Origin: Basidiobolus meristosporus CBS 931.73
Lineage: Eukaryota; Basidiobolomycota; Basidiobolomycetes; Basidiobolales; Basidiobolaceae
DNA: 64,000 nucleotides
Assembly: GCA_002104905.1 (NCBI GenBank)
Contig: MCFE01000030.1
Coordinates: 62,001 to 126,000 of the forward strand
Reading direction: 5' to 3'
Part shown: positions 23,780 to 34,855 of the stretch, one piece after another
Position numbering within the stretch: the stretch's first letter is position 1
Layout of the letters: every line of letters starts with the position of its first letter
Program-made: the position numbers and the translations under genes
Notes under the pieces: model-generated
The model's input: only the letters and a program-made list of their open reading frames with translations
Told to the model about the DNA's origin: nothing
Database searches by the model: none

Positions 23780-24724
23780 TTAGTCTACTTTACGAGTTGC
23801 CGAGGAGGTAGGGCTTTCCACTGTATGTGGTGTTGCTGGTGGTTCTGGCTGTGGCCGGGTCCAGGTAACTGAGTAGGTCCATATGAACCCAATGGCCGAG
23901 ATGGCCACTAGAAACATGTTCCAAAAGAAACTGATAACATCAGCAGCGCAGCCAATACCCGGAATCCCCGGTTGTGTATTTCTCAGGGCTGGCAAGGAGA
24001 AGAGCATAGAGACACCCAAAGCCATTATGGGAGGCTGAATCTCTCGCTTCAAGAAGACAATTTGAAAGGCCAGGGTGCTGATTCCAAGAGACAGGGCCCA
24101 CATCAGAATTATCACGCAAATACTGAAGCCTTTGGTGTTGGTGGACCTTTTCACCCGGAATGTTATTACGTTTAGTTCGTCTTGAACATGGAACGTGGGC
24201 GCTGTCTCGAAATTTTGTATGTTGGCATCAAAAGCCATTGATACCGGAATGATTTCATCTTCAACTACCCCTGGACTGGTGGCGTACAACAGGAAGCTCG
24301 CCTCATAGACATCAAACGGATAATTGCGACGATTTCCAACCAAGAACGGCACAGTTAGGTCACCGCTTGGCAATAGAGCGGAGCTGTTCTGTGGGAAGGT
24401 GAATACTTTGTATAGAAAGTTGACCGATATGGCTTGGCGAAGCTTCGGCCGTGTGCCCGTTACCAAATTCCCTCTGGGGTCAAAATCAACACTGAGCTGT
24501 GACCTCAGGTTCACGGTGTCGATGGAAACGACAGTTATGGCGATGTCCAGGCGGGTATCATTGTTGGACCCATACTCGGTATTGATATATTTTGGCTCCT
24601 TTTGAATGTAAACGACAAAGATCGGTATGACAAGTGCACAAAGAAGAATGGTCGCAACTCCAGCGTAGACCAAGCGACGCAATAAAAAGCTAGGGAACCT
24701 ATCTCGGAGGCCACGTCCAAGCAT
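23780..24724 (-). CDS. DUF4436-family membrane protein, copy 1
   Basis: Intronless frame of 314 residues. One N-terminal transmembrane segment (LVYAGVATILLCALVIPIFV, about 18-38) is followed by a roughly 170-residue extracytosolic beta-rich domain containing YPFDVYEASFLLY. Three C-terminal segments follow: ICVIILMWALSLGISTLAFQ, PIMALGVSMLFSLPALRN and FFWNMFLVAISAIGFIW. The link LRNTQPGIPGIGCAADVISF is characteristic of the DUF4436 family found in bacteria and fungi; its function is unknown. TTTTTAAAAG about 65 bp upstream of the ATG is a possible TATA element. A paralogue lies 2.5 kb upstream in the same orientation. Confidence 0.88.
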   Translation of the reverse strand: MLGRGLRDRFPSFLLRRLVYAGVATILLCALVIPIFVVYIQKEPKYINTEYGSNNDTRLDIAITVVSIDTVNLRSQLSVDFDPRGNLVTGTRPKLRQAISVNFLYKVFTFPQNSSALLPSGDLTVPFLVGNRRNYPFDVYEASFLLYATSPGVVEDEIIPVSMAFDANIQNFETAPTFHVQDELNVITFRVKRSTNTKGFSICVIILMWALSLGISTLAFQIVFLKREIQPPIMALGVSMLFSLPALRNTQPGIPGIGCAADVISFFWNMFLVAISAIGFIWTYSVTWTRPQPEPPATPHTVESPTSSATRKVD

Positions 24725-27218
24725 TTTGGCGAAAGATGAGATGCTGTGTGATGAATGATGTGACTGATGCGTGGAGGAGGACGGCCCACTTTTAAAAAGA
24801 AGGCACTTGAGCGGACAATCCGAAAATACCCAATATATTTTTAGTACAATTTCTTGTGCTTGATGATCATTTGCATTGGGATATAATAGTATTCTGACCT
24901 ATCCATCAATGTCTTACAAATAACCGAATAGTGTGCTGAGTTAGATCGACAGATAGCCAATCCGTAGATGCTCTAGATAATAGCTCACCAATCAGCTCTA
25001 TTGTTTGAGGGCTAGGGACTTGAAGCTGAGCCATTGCGAGGGATTAGTTTGGTTACTCAGGAAGCTGATTGGGAGGTAGCCAGCTGCGAAGTGGCTGCAG
25101 CTAGAAGATGGACCAGGAGAAATGGTTGGGGACCATAGTCGTCACTGGGTAGAGGTAAATTATTTGAAGGATAACCAGTCTTAGGTACGATATGGAATGG
25201 TCACTGAGTAGCCTATTGATAATGACCAATCTGGTAGTTCATGCACATTCTGTCATGGGTCCTTCATTGTCATTGCCCCAAGCATGCAAATATGCTTGAG
25301 TATCTCGGCGTTGATAGAGACATGGAGAGCAATGCTTTGGATTTTCTTGTTGTCTACCTCTGCGAAGCCGCTGGGCGTTCCATCTATTGCGGCAAACACT
25401 GCCCACTTCCAATGAATGTACGCTTGGTTGTAGCGTTTAAGACGTCTAGATCGATGCCATACATTTCCAGATAGTACACTTGGACTTTCTTAATGCGAGT
25501 TGGTATGCGATCTAACATCGGACAGTATGATCCATGTTACTATCCGTACTACTCCTATGCCACCAAGACGATGAATCGCTAGCCAGCAGCACTAAAATGG
25601 TGGAAGGGAGGAGGGCGGTGCTAAAGGTACATAGGGATTCCCTGTGTAGAAAATTGTTTGATCTTGCATAGCCTAAGATGGTGGCAAGGATTCTCAGCTG
25701 ATGTTTCAGGTTGTTGTACAGTAGGGGCGGAGATATTGTGTGCGTTTGGTGATTATTCCGGTTTGGCCACTGGTCTACTTGGGCTGATTCGATTGCCTAG
25801 ACACCGTCTTCTGAGATGACCGTCAACAATAAAATAAACCAGTTCTGTCATCAGAGCAGGCTATAATTGGAATCCCGGATCACTGCAGAACTGGTCAGAT
25901 GGACGTATTCTCAATTATACAGTGGATGATCCGCTGCTCAGAGTACTTCATAGTGTACCAGATCTAGCACAGTCACCTAGCGACCACCCTGTAGCATAAT
26001 TAGATAATGGGCCGGCGGTCATGGTAATCATCCATATCGATTGCTTTCGGGTGGCTGAGGATGTAGACAGGCGCTTAAAATAGTTCACCAGGCGTATGGT
26101 ATACATCGTGCTTTGACCTCGATTCTTGGAGATGATTTCAATTGCTTCAAGGGGCTGGATGGAAAGGGGATATTGATGATCATTTTTGTGAATGCCTTTT
26201 TTCCAACTCCCAGCTCAAGTGGTTGCTGTAAACAGAGAAAGGGTGACATGGAAATCAAATCGGTTTCCCTTGCATTGCTTGCACCCATAGGCTTTTCTAA
26301 AACAGGTTTTCTTGATCATAACGGACAATGAATGAAGCAGTCATAATGATCCATCTGCAGGCGATGGTATTCAGGTGGTGGGCTTATTCCCGATACATGA
26401 GGTGGTCATGCCTCGAGATTAGCCATTAGAGAGCATGATCGACATCCGATACCCCAACATCAACCTGATATTGGGGACCTCCTGAAAGATTGCTGTTCTT
26501 GTCCCAAACCACCACGAACGCTTCCACACTTGGCAATGGACCTCAGCCCGGTTTTGATTACATGCAACTATTTATAAGTGCTGGCCCATGCCAACTTCTA
26601 TATTTTCTGGGAAGCATGTGTGGTATGAGATAAGGTTCAAACATGGGCCCTATTCTGTTGCACAGCATCGGCCGAGATGAAAGTGGACTTCAAAAATACC
26701 AGATCAACCAGTTGGATGGGTTGCCAAGCTCTCAGCCGAGATTTGTACGAGTGCGAAGTGGGGACCTGGCTGACCTTCGGGACTGCTCATATTCACCACT
26801 GATGTGATTGGCCAGGGTATTTTATTATTAGTAGCTACGGAAAGCAGGCCCATGGTCTCTACAGGTTATCCCGGGATTTTGTTTCACAGCTTTTTGACTA
26901 TATTTGGCAACGATGTGCCTGATGTTGCTCCGATGATAGTCGTATCCTTGATCGTGTCTTGACCGATCGTACTTGCATTTGGAACCAGATCTACTATGGC
27001 TGGTAGGAGCTTGAAGTAATCAGAGTACGAATGTTCATGGATAGATTGGTGTAGTGCAAGAACCTGTGATAGACAGTATCCTCTATGTCGACTGCTGTCC
27101 TAATGACTGAGAAGCCATGTCTGCGTTGCGTAAGACCCCCAGCTTCGCTCACGGCGCTTTGTACGATCTTGACAGTCACTAGCTTCTAGCAGCGACTTTC
27201 AGTTCCAATCCCCGCAAC
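24725..27218. other. 2.5-kb gene-poor interval between the two DUF4436 paralogues
   Basis: It holds the promoter of copy 1 (TATA-like TTTTAAAAAG at about 24,789-24,798). The rest has only short frames broken by stops. A stretch at about 26,113-26,160 reads ILGDDFNCFKG, vaguely like an endonuclease motif of LINE elements, but nothing around it supports that. It could be decayed transposon sequence. Confidence 0.3.
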
Positions 27219-28148
27219 TTAGTCAAATTTATGAGTGGTGGTCGTTTCCATTGCAAGCGGTGTTGATGGCCGTTGTGGTAGTGGTCTAGTCCAAGTAATG
27301 GAATACGTCCAAATAATGCCGATACTGGAGATGGCCACCAGTAGCATGTTCCAGAAAAACCCGATTATATCGGTGGCGCAACCGATCCCTGGAACTCCGG
27401 GTTGTGTATTTCGTAGAGCTGGCAGGGAGAAGAGCATAGAGACACCAAGAGCTATCACGGGGGGTTGAATCTCTCGCCTTAGGAACACAATCTGAAATGC
27501 CACAGTGCCGAGTCCGAGAGACAGGGCCCACATCAGAATCACCACACAAATGCTAAAGCCTTTGGTAGTGGCGGATCTTGTCATAAGGAAACTTAACTCG
27601 TTCATATCGCTGTCGAAGTTGGAATAGATCTCGAAATTCTGCGCACTGGTATAAACGAAGCATGACACCGGGACAAGGTCATCGTCAAGAGTTCCTGGCG
27701 TTGTGATATACAACAGGATCTTCGCTTCGTAAACATCGAACGGGTAGTTCTGGCGATCACCACTCACAAATGGTATGGATAGTTCACCACTTGGTAGTAG
27801 GAAGGAGCTATTCTGCGGGAAATTAAAGACTTTGTACAGGAAATTAACCGAGATGGATTGATTCAACTTGGATCCACCTTGAGTTATCAGGTTTCCGTAG
27901 GGGAAAAAATCCACGTTGAGCTGTGACTTCAAATTGATCGTGTCCACGGACGTGATGGTGATGGAAAGATCCAGGCGCGTAGCGTTGGTAGACCCATACT
28001 CTGTGGAGTCGTACTTTGGCTCTTTCCGCATGTAAACGACGAAAATCGGTATGACCAGCACGCATAGAAAAAGGGTCGCTATCCCAGCATAGACCAGGCG
28101 GCGGAAGAATAGGTTAGGAATCGTTTCCCGGAGATCACGCCGAAGCAT
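27219..28148 (-). CDS. DUF4436-family membrane protein, copy 2
   Basis: Intronless frame of 309 residues, a close paralogue of the gene at 23,780-24,724 with the same topology: N-terminal helix LVYAGIATLFLCVLVIPIFV, luminal or outer domain with YPFDVYEAKILLY, three C-terminal helices, and LRNTQPGVPGIGCATDIIGF. The transmembrane segments and the proline/glycine link are almost unchanged between copies. The middle of the outer domain differs most, for example FVYTSAQNFEIYSNFDSDMN against FDANIQNFETAPTFHVQDELN. CTTTTAAAGG about 45 bp upstream may be the TATA element. The pattern indicates tandem duplication with divergence of the exposed domain. Function unknown. Confidence 0.88.
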   Translation of the reverse strand: MLRRDLRETIPNLFFRRLVYAGIATLFLCVLVIPIFVVYMRKEPKYDSTEYGSTNATRLDLSITITSVDTINLKSQLNVDFFPYGNLITQGGSKLNQSISVNFLYKVFNFPQNSSFLLPSGELSIPFVSGDRQNYPFDVYEAKILLYITTPGTLDDDLVPVSCFVYTSAQNFEIYSNFDSDMNELSFLMTRSATTKGFSICVVILMWALSLGLGTVAFQIVFLRREIQPPVIALGVSMLFSLPALRNTQPGVPGIGCATDIIGFFWNMLLVAISSIGIIWTYSITWTRPLPQRPSTPLAMETTTTHKFD

Positions 28149-28750
28149 TCTAGTGAAAAAGTGGAGTTGGGGAAGTGAAAATCGTCGAGTCTCCTTTTAA
28201 AGGAAATCCTAGAGGCCGAGTCAAGATGTGTTTTATTTATAGGGGATGCAGCGATCCTTCCAAAAATTCTATCAACCACTTATATTGCTACCATATTAGC
28301 AAATGATGGGTATCCCACGCCCAGCTCCAAGTATGAATGAAAACACACGCATAGTCCCGATGGCAATGCCAATTTGCTAATGGCTCCAATGTCCAGTTGG
28401 CTTCTTCCAAAGCCGATTGGGGATGGGCTCACTGTGAAGATGATTGGAGCGTATGCTGGGAGTATGGCAGAGAACCGCCCATGGTCTGCCCGATAGCTTT
28501 CAGGCGGCCTACAAAGATGCTAGGTAGGGAGGGGCTTCTATGAAAAGCCGATTAATAACTAGACTCACGTATTGGCTATTAATGGGCTTGACCGTGATCC
28601 ATAATGATGTTCTGGGATAATTCAAAGATAAAAGGGTCCCTCCTGAATCATTGTCATTGAAGCTATAAATATGTATTTGCATTTAAGAATTTGAGACTTG
28701 GAAAGAAAAAGCAATGGGTATGGAAGCCATTCCTGATTACATTTTGTTGT
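28149..28750. other. Intergenic region between DUF4436 copy 2 and the bZIP gene
   Basis: Apart from the TATA-like element just upstream of copy 2, no gene or repeat is recognised. Confidence 0.4.
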
Positions 28751-29590
28751 CTATGTAGGCGAGCCTAGCTTAGCTACAAGTTTCTCCACCTCCTGTTTTA
28801 GCCGAATATTTTCGTTTTCGAGCCTTTGAGCTTTGTCCTCAAGCTCGGTGACATACGCCTTTTTCTTTTTCCGACATTCTTTGGCGGCTAGCCGGTTTCG
28901 CATCAGTCGGCGTTGCTTTCGCTCATCGCTTGAAAGGCCTCTCGACGAGCTACCGAGACCTGAGGCCGGGTTTATCTCTTCGGTGGATGATTCAAGTAAG
29001 GTTGAACCGCCTGGCTCACCGTTGGATTCCTGCCCCAGCATAGGTATTGGCCTTGGCAGGGACACAGTGGGGGTGGTGTTTGTAAGCATGGGGTTGGGAA
29101 GAGACACGGTGGTAGAAGCTGCGGAAGGTAGGGAGGAGGTCATGTTAGCCATGCTTGGGAATAGAGAGATTTGAGAGAGAGCTGGAGGTGGGTGAGGCTG
29201 TGTGAGCGTATCTGGGGATGGAAGGTGCCGATATCTAGATTGCCCGTGAAAGGATTGGGAATTGATATCGTAGGAGCGTTGTTCCGATTTAATAGGCGAC
29301 ACGCCAGGGACATTGGCTAAAGGATGCGATGATGGTGTTTGTGCCATTATTGATACTAGGGGAGGGGATGAGTGTAAAGGAGGAGAGTCCTGGAGGGATT
29401 GGGAGTAAATACTGGGGGATGCAGGGTTCCCAATCTTTGAGGCAGGGTGCTTTCTTCTTCGTGAAGCCACCCTGCGGTGATAAGTATCGGTGCTGGATGG
29501 TTGGTTCATGTGCGGCTTGTCCTCTTGAGGGTCGGGAGAAGACTGAGAGGGGGGATACGTAGCTTGAATGGATGGTAGCTGCTCGGTCAT
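28751..29590 (-). CDS. bZIP transcription factor, CREB/ATF-like
   Basis: Intronless frame of 279 residues. The first 200 residues are Ser/Pro/Gln-rich and probably disordered. The basic region RLMRNRLAAKECRKKKKAYV (about residues 225-245) is followed by a leucine zipper, LEDKAQRLENENIRLKQEVEKL, ending near the C-terminus. The arrangement NRLAAKECRKKKK and the C-terminal position match the CREB/ATF group (NREAARECRRKKKEYV), which binds TGACGTCA. Two perfect copies of that sequence lie upstream (29,974 and 30,258). Expected role: nuclear regulator, possibly downstream of cAMP or stress kinases; the pathway is inference. Confidence 0.92.
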   Translation of the reverse strand: MTEQLPSIQATYPPSQSSPDPQEDKPHMNQPSSTDTYHRRVASRRRKHPASKIGNPASPSIYSQSLQDSPPLHSSPPLVSIMAQTPSSHPLANVPGVSPIKSEQRSYDINSQSFHGQSRYRHLPSPDTLTQPHPPPALSQISLFPSMANMTSSLPSAASTTVSLPNPMLTNTTPTVSLPRPIPMLGQESNGEPGGSTLLESSTEEINPASGLGSSSRGLSSDERKQRRLMRNRLAAKECRKKKKAYVTELEDKAQRLENENIRLKQEVEKLVAKLGSPT

Positions 29591-29973
29591 TCTAGGGATA
29601 AATACAACGATGCGACCTGGGGCGTCTTACTAGAGGAAGAGATGTTGAGTACTATAATGATTACCATGAATATCAGGCAATACACCTAGAAATAGACCGT
29701 TTATTCGCAACCAAAACAGACCTCAGATAAAATTACAAATATAGTGATTAAGGGTGTATCCGGCGGTGTCTCAACGAAATGGAAAATGAAGCAAAAGCAA
29801 GCAAAGGGATTAATGGAGGGTTAAAAGAACAGTGCGATGCGCACTCGTAGTTGGAGGCGATAGATTAACCATCAAGATTGATGGAAGCCGAGGTTTATGG
29901 GTTTGCTGGTCGATGTGTACACATGTGTAGACAAGGTTGAGAGAGGCCAAACATTCCATTTGAGGCATGCTAA

Positions 29974-29981
29974 TGACGTCA
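29974..29981. promoter_or_regulatory. Perfect CRE palindrome TGACGTCA
   Basis: Located 384 bp upstream of the bZIP start codon. It is the consensus site of CREB/ATF proteins, the family encoded by the adjacent gene. Confidence 0.65.
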
Positions 29982-30257
29982 ACCGAGTGCTCGCAAAAGG
30001 AGATAATTAAAGAGGGAGAGCAAATTAAATCCAGGCAGTGATAGCCAGAAAGTCATCATTTGGTAAAGCATATAACGTCATCTAGACTGACGACACCGGC
30101 TTGTGTGCTTGAGCGCTGCAATTGAGACCTTCCGTATGTTCACACCAGTTCTTTGCCTTTCTACACTGCATAGAGCATCTACATGTTTCTATTCGTAAAC
30201 CATCGAATGTGGATGAGTCATCTTAGCGTACAAAAGTCAGCGCCCTTCGAGTGAACG

Positions 30258-30265
30258 TGACGTCA
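30258..30265. promoter_or_regulatory. Second perfect CRE palindrome TGACGTCA
   Basis: Located 668 bp upstream of the bZIP start. Further partial sites (AACGTCAT at about 30,074 and GACGTCAT at about 30,778) occur in the same non-coding interval. Confidence 0.6.
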
Positions 30266-31374
30266 TAATCTACGTTGCCGTGAGAAGCTACGCTGCTCAT
30301 CAATGCATTGTTGCTGCTGTTGGTGATCCATATAGTTGAAGGATTCGAATGGTTCTTATCGAATAATAAGAGGCACAATCATCACTCAAACAGCGTATCC
30401 AATGAATTCGGCTCAAAGTCATACACTTGCCCCTACTCACACAATTGGTGAGATCTGAAAACAACCTGCGGATACATATGATGAGGCCTAGCTTTATCGA
30501 TGGTTGCATTACAGCATAATAGCATATAGCGACTCCCAAGCATTAGCATGGTGAAGTTAGGGTGGCAAGCATGAAGCAACATCACAGAGCAAGTCAAGGC
30601 TACTGAGCACCCTTTTGAAGCCTGCTTCAAGCCTACTACATCTGAGCAGAACCCGTGGCCATTTCGTCAGTATGTGTAGCCCCAAGCGGTGTCATGATCC
30701 GATAGAAATAGCAGTCATTGCCTAATGATTACGATAAAAAAGCAGGATGTACTCCATACCCGAAATAATTCTTCTGAGACGTCATATTACAGGATGGCCG
30801 TTTGAGCACACTTGGTGATATTTTATTTGAACACCAAGCCCATGCATAAGGCCACTTCTCCATCATTTCATCAACTGCATGAAGTCTTTGATCATATGTA
30901 TACAGGTCGGTCGCCATACACCCTAGTGGCTTATTCATCTTTCATCTCATCACATTGTCGTTCAGCAGCGATGCGTTCTACACAATCGAATACTATGTGT
31001 GATTGATGCTTGTCTCAGGTCTTGGAGTATGAGATGGTGGCGATATCACTAGCCCAGCCTATATTGAATCACTAGCATATCCAGACTATTCCTCGTGATC
31101 AGTAAATTGAATTTCTAAAAGAAATCATTAAACCATTGTTGCCCATGTAGCAAACCAGTCTTCGAAGCTAATCGTGGGTTTACGATCGAGGATGGAACAT
31201 TACCGTCATCATTGAAATCGCGTTTAATTATAGAGGGGATTCAGGTATGGTGTGGTCAAATATTGATCTGGTTACGAATGCGTGCTGCCAAAAAGACATG
31301 GTTTAGAAATATGTAGGAGATTGTCATTTAGAATAGAGGCTATGTAGATGAATTGGGGGTGGAGGTCACATGAT

Positions 31375-32976
31375 CTAGAATAGAAAATTGAGGATGCTCT
31401 TGAAGAAGCCACGAACTCCCCGAGTCACTTTGGCCGAGTCCATGAGATCCTCTGCAGTGTCGTAATATCTATCGGTCTCAATATCCATCTCTTCATACTT
31501 AACAACCTTGGTGCCTTGGGAGAATTTCCATCCCAGCCACATGATTGCCATCAGTGGGATCTGGATATAGTACGAGAGGAACGATACAAAATCGAATCCT
31601 CCAGTGGGCGAGGACTTGAATGAGCTCCACCCTTGGACGAGAACCAATACGGAGTTGGCAACGATAACAAATATGGGTCCATATGGATATAATGGGTTCT
31701 TGAAGGGCAAATCATTGGGATCCTTGCCCTGGATTTCATAGGCTTTACGGAATCTATAGGAAGTCAGGCCGATAGCAATCCAACTGATTTGGTTAGATAC
31801 ACCCACTAGGTTTTGTAACCAAGACCAAAGCGCGCCACTGCCTACGTACGAAGAGGCAAAACAAACACAGGAGATGGCAGAGGTCGCGAGCAACGAGTAA
31901 ATGGGCACTCGATTTTTGGTAAGCCTGGTGAATATCTTCGGCGCATGGCCATGCTCACCCAATGTGTGGAGTAGGCGAGTGCCTGCGAATAGGGCGTGAT
32001 TTCCTGCAGAGATCACAGAGGTGAGAACCACTGCATTGATGAAAGATGGCGCCACTTCGAATCCGGTCATCTTGAAGACAAGAGTGAACGGAGAGTATCT
32101 TGCGTTTTTCTGGGACAGATTGGGCTCGTTGTATGGCACATCGATACCAATGACAAAAATGCTCATAATGTAGAAGATGAGAATTCTCCAGAACACATTG
32201 CGAATAACGCGAGGGACATTTTTTCTGGGATTCTTGGTTTCGCCAGCCGTGATACCAATGGACTCTGTGCCACCATAGGCAAATGCTGCCGTAACGAAGA
32301 CCGACACGAATCCGCCAAACCCACCAACAAATGGTGCGTCCAGAAGTTTCCAGTACTGAAAACCGATGTACCCATGGCCACGATTCGCTCCCAGGTTTAC
32401 ACATATACCGACGACGATGAAGATAATGATGGTGATAACCTTGAGCAACGATAACCAATACTCTATCTCACCATAGGCCTTGACATCGATGGCGTTTATG
32501 ATGACCAGGAAAACCAGGAATATGAGCGAAAGTGCCCATCCAGGAAAATCCGTATCCCAATAACTGAATATCATCTGCGCAGCTGTGAGGTCAGAAGCCA
32601 CACTCACAGCATCGTTGAACCAATAATTCCATGTCAGAGCAAATCCTAAGCCTTCATCCACAAAGCGGTTCGCATATGTATTGAAGGATCCGGCAATAGG
32701 GATATAGGTAGACATCTCGCCCAATGATAGCATCGTAAAATAAACGATCACACCAACAATAGCATAGGCGATCAACATGCTTGCAGGACCACCCGTGGTT
32801 AAGGATTTACCAGTGCCTAGGAAGAGACCAGTCCCGATGGTGCCACCTATGGCAATCATTTGGATTTGTCTTGCGGTGAGCGCACGCTTCAAAGTGTCTT
32901 TACGCTTGTGCTCAACATCCTCAATGCTTTTTCCGAGAGAGTGATACTTTTCGGCATCATCGCCTTGCGAAGGCAC
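31375..32976 (-). CDS. Amino-acid permease (AAT/YAT family, basic amino-acid type)
   Basis: Intronless frame of 533 residues, normal for fungal amino-acid permeases. A hydrophilic N-terminus precedes LKRALTARQIQMIAIGGTIG and GTGLFLGTGKSLTTGGP, the first helix with its unwound glycine motif. About twelve transmembrane segments follow. GEIEYWLSLLKVITIIIFI, the conserved AFAYGGTESIGITAGE, NPRKNVPRVIRNVFWRI and SAGNHALFAGTR are all family signatures. GEIEYW.SL.KV is most like the Lyp1/Can1/Alp1 basic amino-acid branch, so lysine or arginine uptake at the plasma membrane is likely but not proven. The C-terminal tail has acidic stretches like those that recruit arrestins. GATAAG lies directly upstream of the start and a TATA element about 195 bp upstream. 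Confidence 0.93.
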   Translation of the reverse strand: MPSQGDDAEKYHSLGKSIEDVEHKRKDTLKRALTARQIQMIAIGGTIGTGLFLGTGKSLTTGGPASMLIAYAIVGVIVYFTMLSLGEMSTYIPIAGSFNTYANRFVDEGLGFALTWNYWFNDAVSVASDLTAAQMIFSYWDTDFPGWALSLIFLVFLVIINAIDVKAYGEIEYWLSLLKVITIIIFIVVGICVNLGANRGHGYIGFQYWKLLDAPFVGGFGGFVSVFVTAAFAYGGTESIGITAGETKNPRKNVPRVIRNVFWRILIFYIMSIFVIGIDVPYNEPNLSQKNARYSPFTLVFKMTGFEVAPSFINAVVLTSVISAGNHALFAGTRLLHTLGEHGHAPKIFTRLTKNRVPIYSLLATSAISCVCFASSYVGSGALWSWLQNLVGVSNQISWIAIGLTSYRFRKAYEIQGKDPNDLPFKNPLYPYGPIFVIVANSVLVLVQGWSSFKSSPTGGFDFVSFLSYYIQIPLMAIMWLGWKFSQGTKVVKYEEMDIETDRYYDTAEDLMDSAKVTRGVRGFFKSILNFLF

Positions 32977-34522
32977 CTTATCCTCCCGACAATGTTAGCT
33001 TCTGAGGAAAAATCGAAAAGAAATCGGTGTTATACGAACTGTATTGACCATTGGTTATTCCGACAAGAAAGAGAAACGCGCTACAGGGTAGTGGAGTGGA
33101 AATTTCCTCCAAGTGAGAGCGAAACCGGGAGTTATGGTTTGTGGTGATTGCTCATTGTTCAGCTTAACTTTATATACAGAGTTCAAGACCAACTCCGAAT
33201 TTTCACTACAAAAATACGCAATCGTATTGTACCACTAAGATGGTACATGGGTCTCATTGGCGACCAACTCCTTACAAAACATCAATAAATCTCCAAGTGA
33301 TACCCTTTCCGTAAGAACTATTACTGGTATCTGGAGAGGGATTATCATTTCTACTTGTGGGTATTAGAACATCAATCCACATGTCCAGTGATGTCGCCAT
33401 CCTCATTAGAAGTTAGGCTATTAGATCGATATAGGATTATTAGATGGAAATGAAATTGCTTGTTGAAGTCAACTTTGAACAGAAACCCAATTTCCTGGCG
33501 AAAGGCCGTATACAATTGTGTGACACGATTCCCATGCTTGTGGACGGTGTGAATTGATGAGTTTGGTGGTATAGCTATTGTATTAGGAATGTAGTCACAC
33601 CCACCGTCACACCGTTGGCAGCTTAAACTTTAAGTTCCAAGAATTGGATATGATCGAGTGTTCCAATTATGAGAAAACGCTTGGTGACTCTGGAATTATG
33701 ATTCGTTACTACGTATTAGACGAACGCAGCTCATATCCATGCTCAATGGTGGAAGCTACACCAACTTTCCTTTAATTTGGATTAGCTGCGTTCCCGTTTC
33801 CCCCAAAATCGACATGGTCACTATATTAGGAAAGTTTCGCTGGTTGTTGAAGATTGTCCGGATCAGCCGAGAGGCCGATCCAGTATGTATTTCGGTCAGT
33901 ATTTCGGCACCGCCTCACCAGAGTCTACAAGGTGTTGGTTTGTCTTGGATGGATAATTCGAGAACATCGAATCTGGAATGCAAGGCTATTTATTGACAAT
34001 CAGGTTCACTATGCATTCCAAGACTTGCAAGCAGTCGCTGATGGTATTCCGGATGCAAAACCAGCCATTTCATGGGCTAGATTCAATCCATATTGCGAAA
34101 CAATGTCTTTAGGAGTATCTTGTATGAGCTTCTGGGCAAACAGATAGCTTGCATACATCCGAGCTCTGAAAAAAGCATATATTCTAGCCCCGTGTGCGGC
34201 GACGTAAGCTCTGATATATAATGCATACAGAGAATGTCCAGAAGTTTAACCCCTAGTTCCAGTTCAGCAGAGTCTTTGCAGGCAGCTATAACAAACCAAG
34301 AAGTTTCCTCTATCAAAACGCAATTCCTCTCATTTGTGATGCCAATTGCGGTGACAGCTGGAGTGCTATATTTCCTATCCCCCTCAGGTACCCACCAGCC
34401 AGTACTTGAGATATTGAGAGTTGTCATTTTTGAGAAACTTGAAAATCAGCAGACATTATGATGGTATTCTGCTAGCCTTTTCTCATTTTTTTTAGGGTGA
34501 ATTTAAATCCTGTGATCAATGT
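32977..34522. other. Permease upstream region and edge of the transposon island
   Basis: Short frames at 33,739-34,461 on both strands overlap each other. One of them (plus, 34,234-34,461) has a single hydrophobic helix, SFVMPIAVTAGVLYFL, but no family match. No gene is called. The first recognisable LTR starts at 34,523. Confidence 0.35.
33168..33177 (-). promoter_or_regulatory. TATA element of the permease gene
   Basis: On the minus strand it reads GTATATAAAG, about 195 bp upstream of the permease ATG. A GATAAG motif, the type bound by nitrogen-control GATA factors, lies at about 32,979-32,984 inside the presumed leader, so its relevance is doubtful. Confidence 0.45.
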
Positions 34523-34855
34523 TGTATGAGTCTTGGGGATATTGGAAGTGATTGGGAGAACAAGTAAAATATGCGGTTTTCACTTAATGATCTATCAAAT
34601 GTAAATGTAGTAGTTATACTTTTACATGGTCTTGGCATAAAGGACACATAGAATAGGTTTAGGAAGGTCTCAAGAACATGTGTGCAAAGCTTGGGGCTGT
34701 TTGGACAACCTTGAGAATTCTCATGTACTATGTACCTGATATTTTGGTGAAAGTATTCTAAGTAAATCCCAACAAGGAATTTGGTCAGTATTCTCTAGGA
34801 TCTGAAGGTAACAATCTAAGTGACTAATTTAGGTGAATATTTAGGTGGAATTACA
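34523..34855 (-). repeat. Copia LTR 1 (inverted)
   Basis: 333 bp, beginning TGTATGAG and ending ATTACA on the plus strand. It is the reverse complement of the LTR at 38,133-38,465 along its whole length (shared blocks include CAAACAGCCCCAAACTTTGC in LTR 3). The sense strand has TATA-like and AATAAA-like signals, which put this copy on the minus strand. No matching 5-bp duplication flanks it. Confidence 0.8.

Larger units (their letters stand above)
29591..31374. other. Long promoter/intergenic region
   Basis: 1.8 kb between the bZIP start and the permease stop, with CRE sites in its proximal part. The distal part has only short frames and no recognisable repeat or RNA gene. Confidence 0.45.

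Noticed and set aside
26113-26331. ILGDDFNCF, similar to a LINE endonuclease motif
   Set aside because: No reverse transcriptase or other endonuclease motif can be followed around it.
34083-34461. Overlapping frames on both strands, one with a hydrophobic helix
   Set aside because: No similarity, and both strands are equally open by chance.
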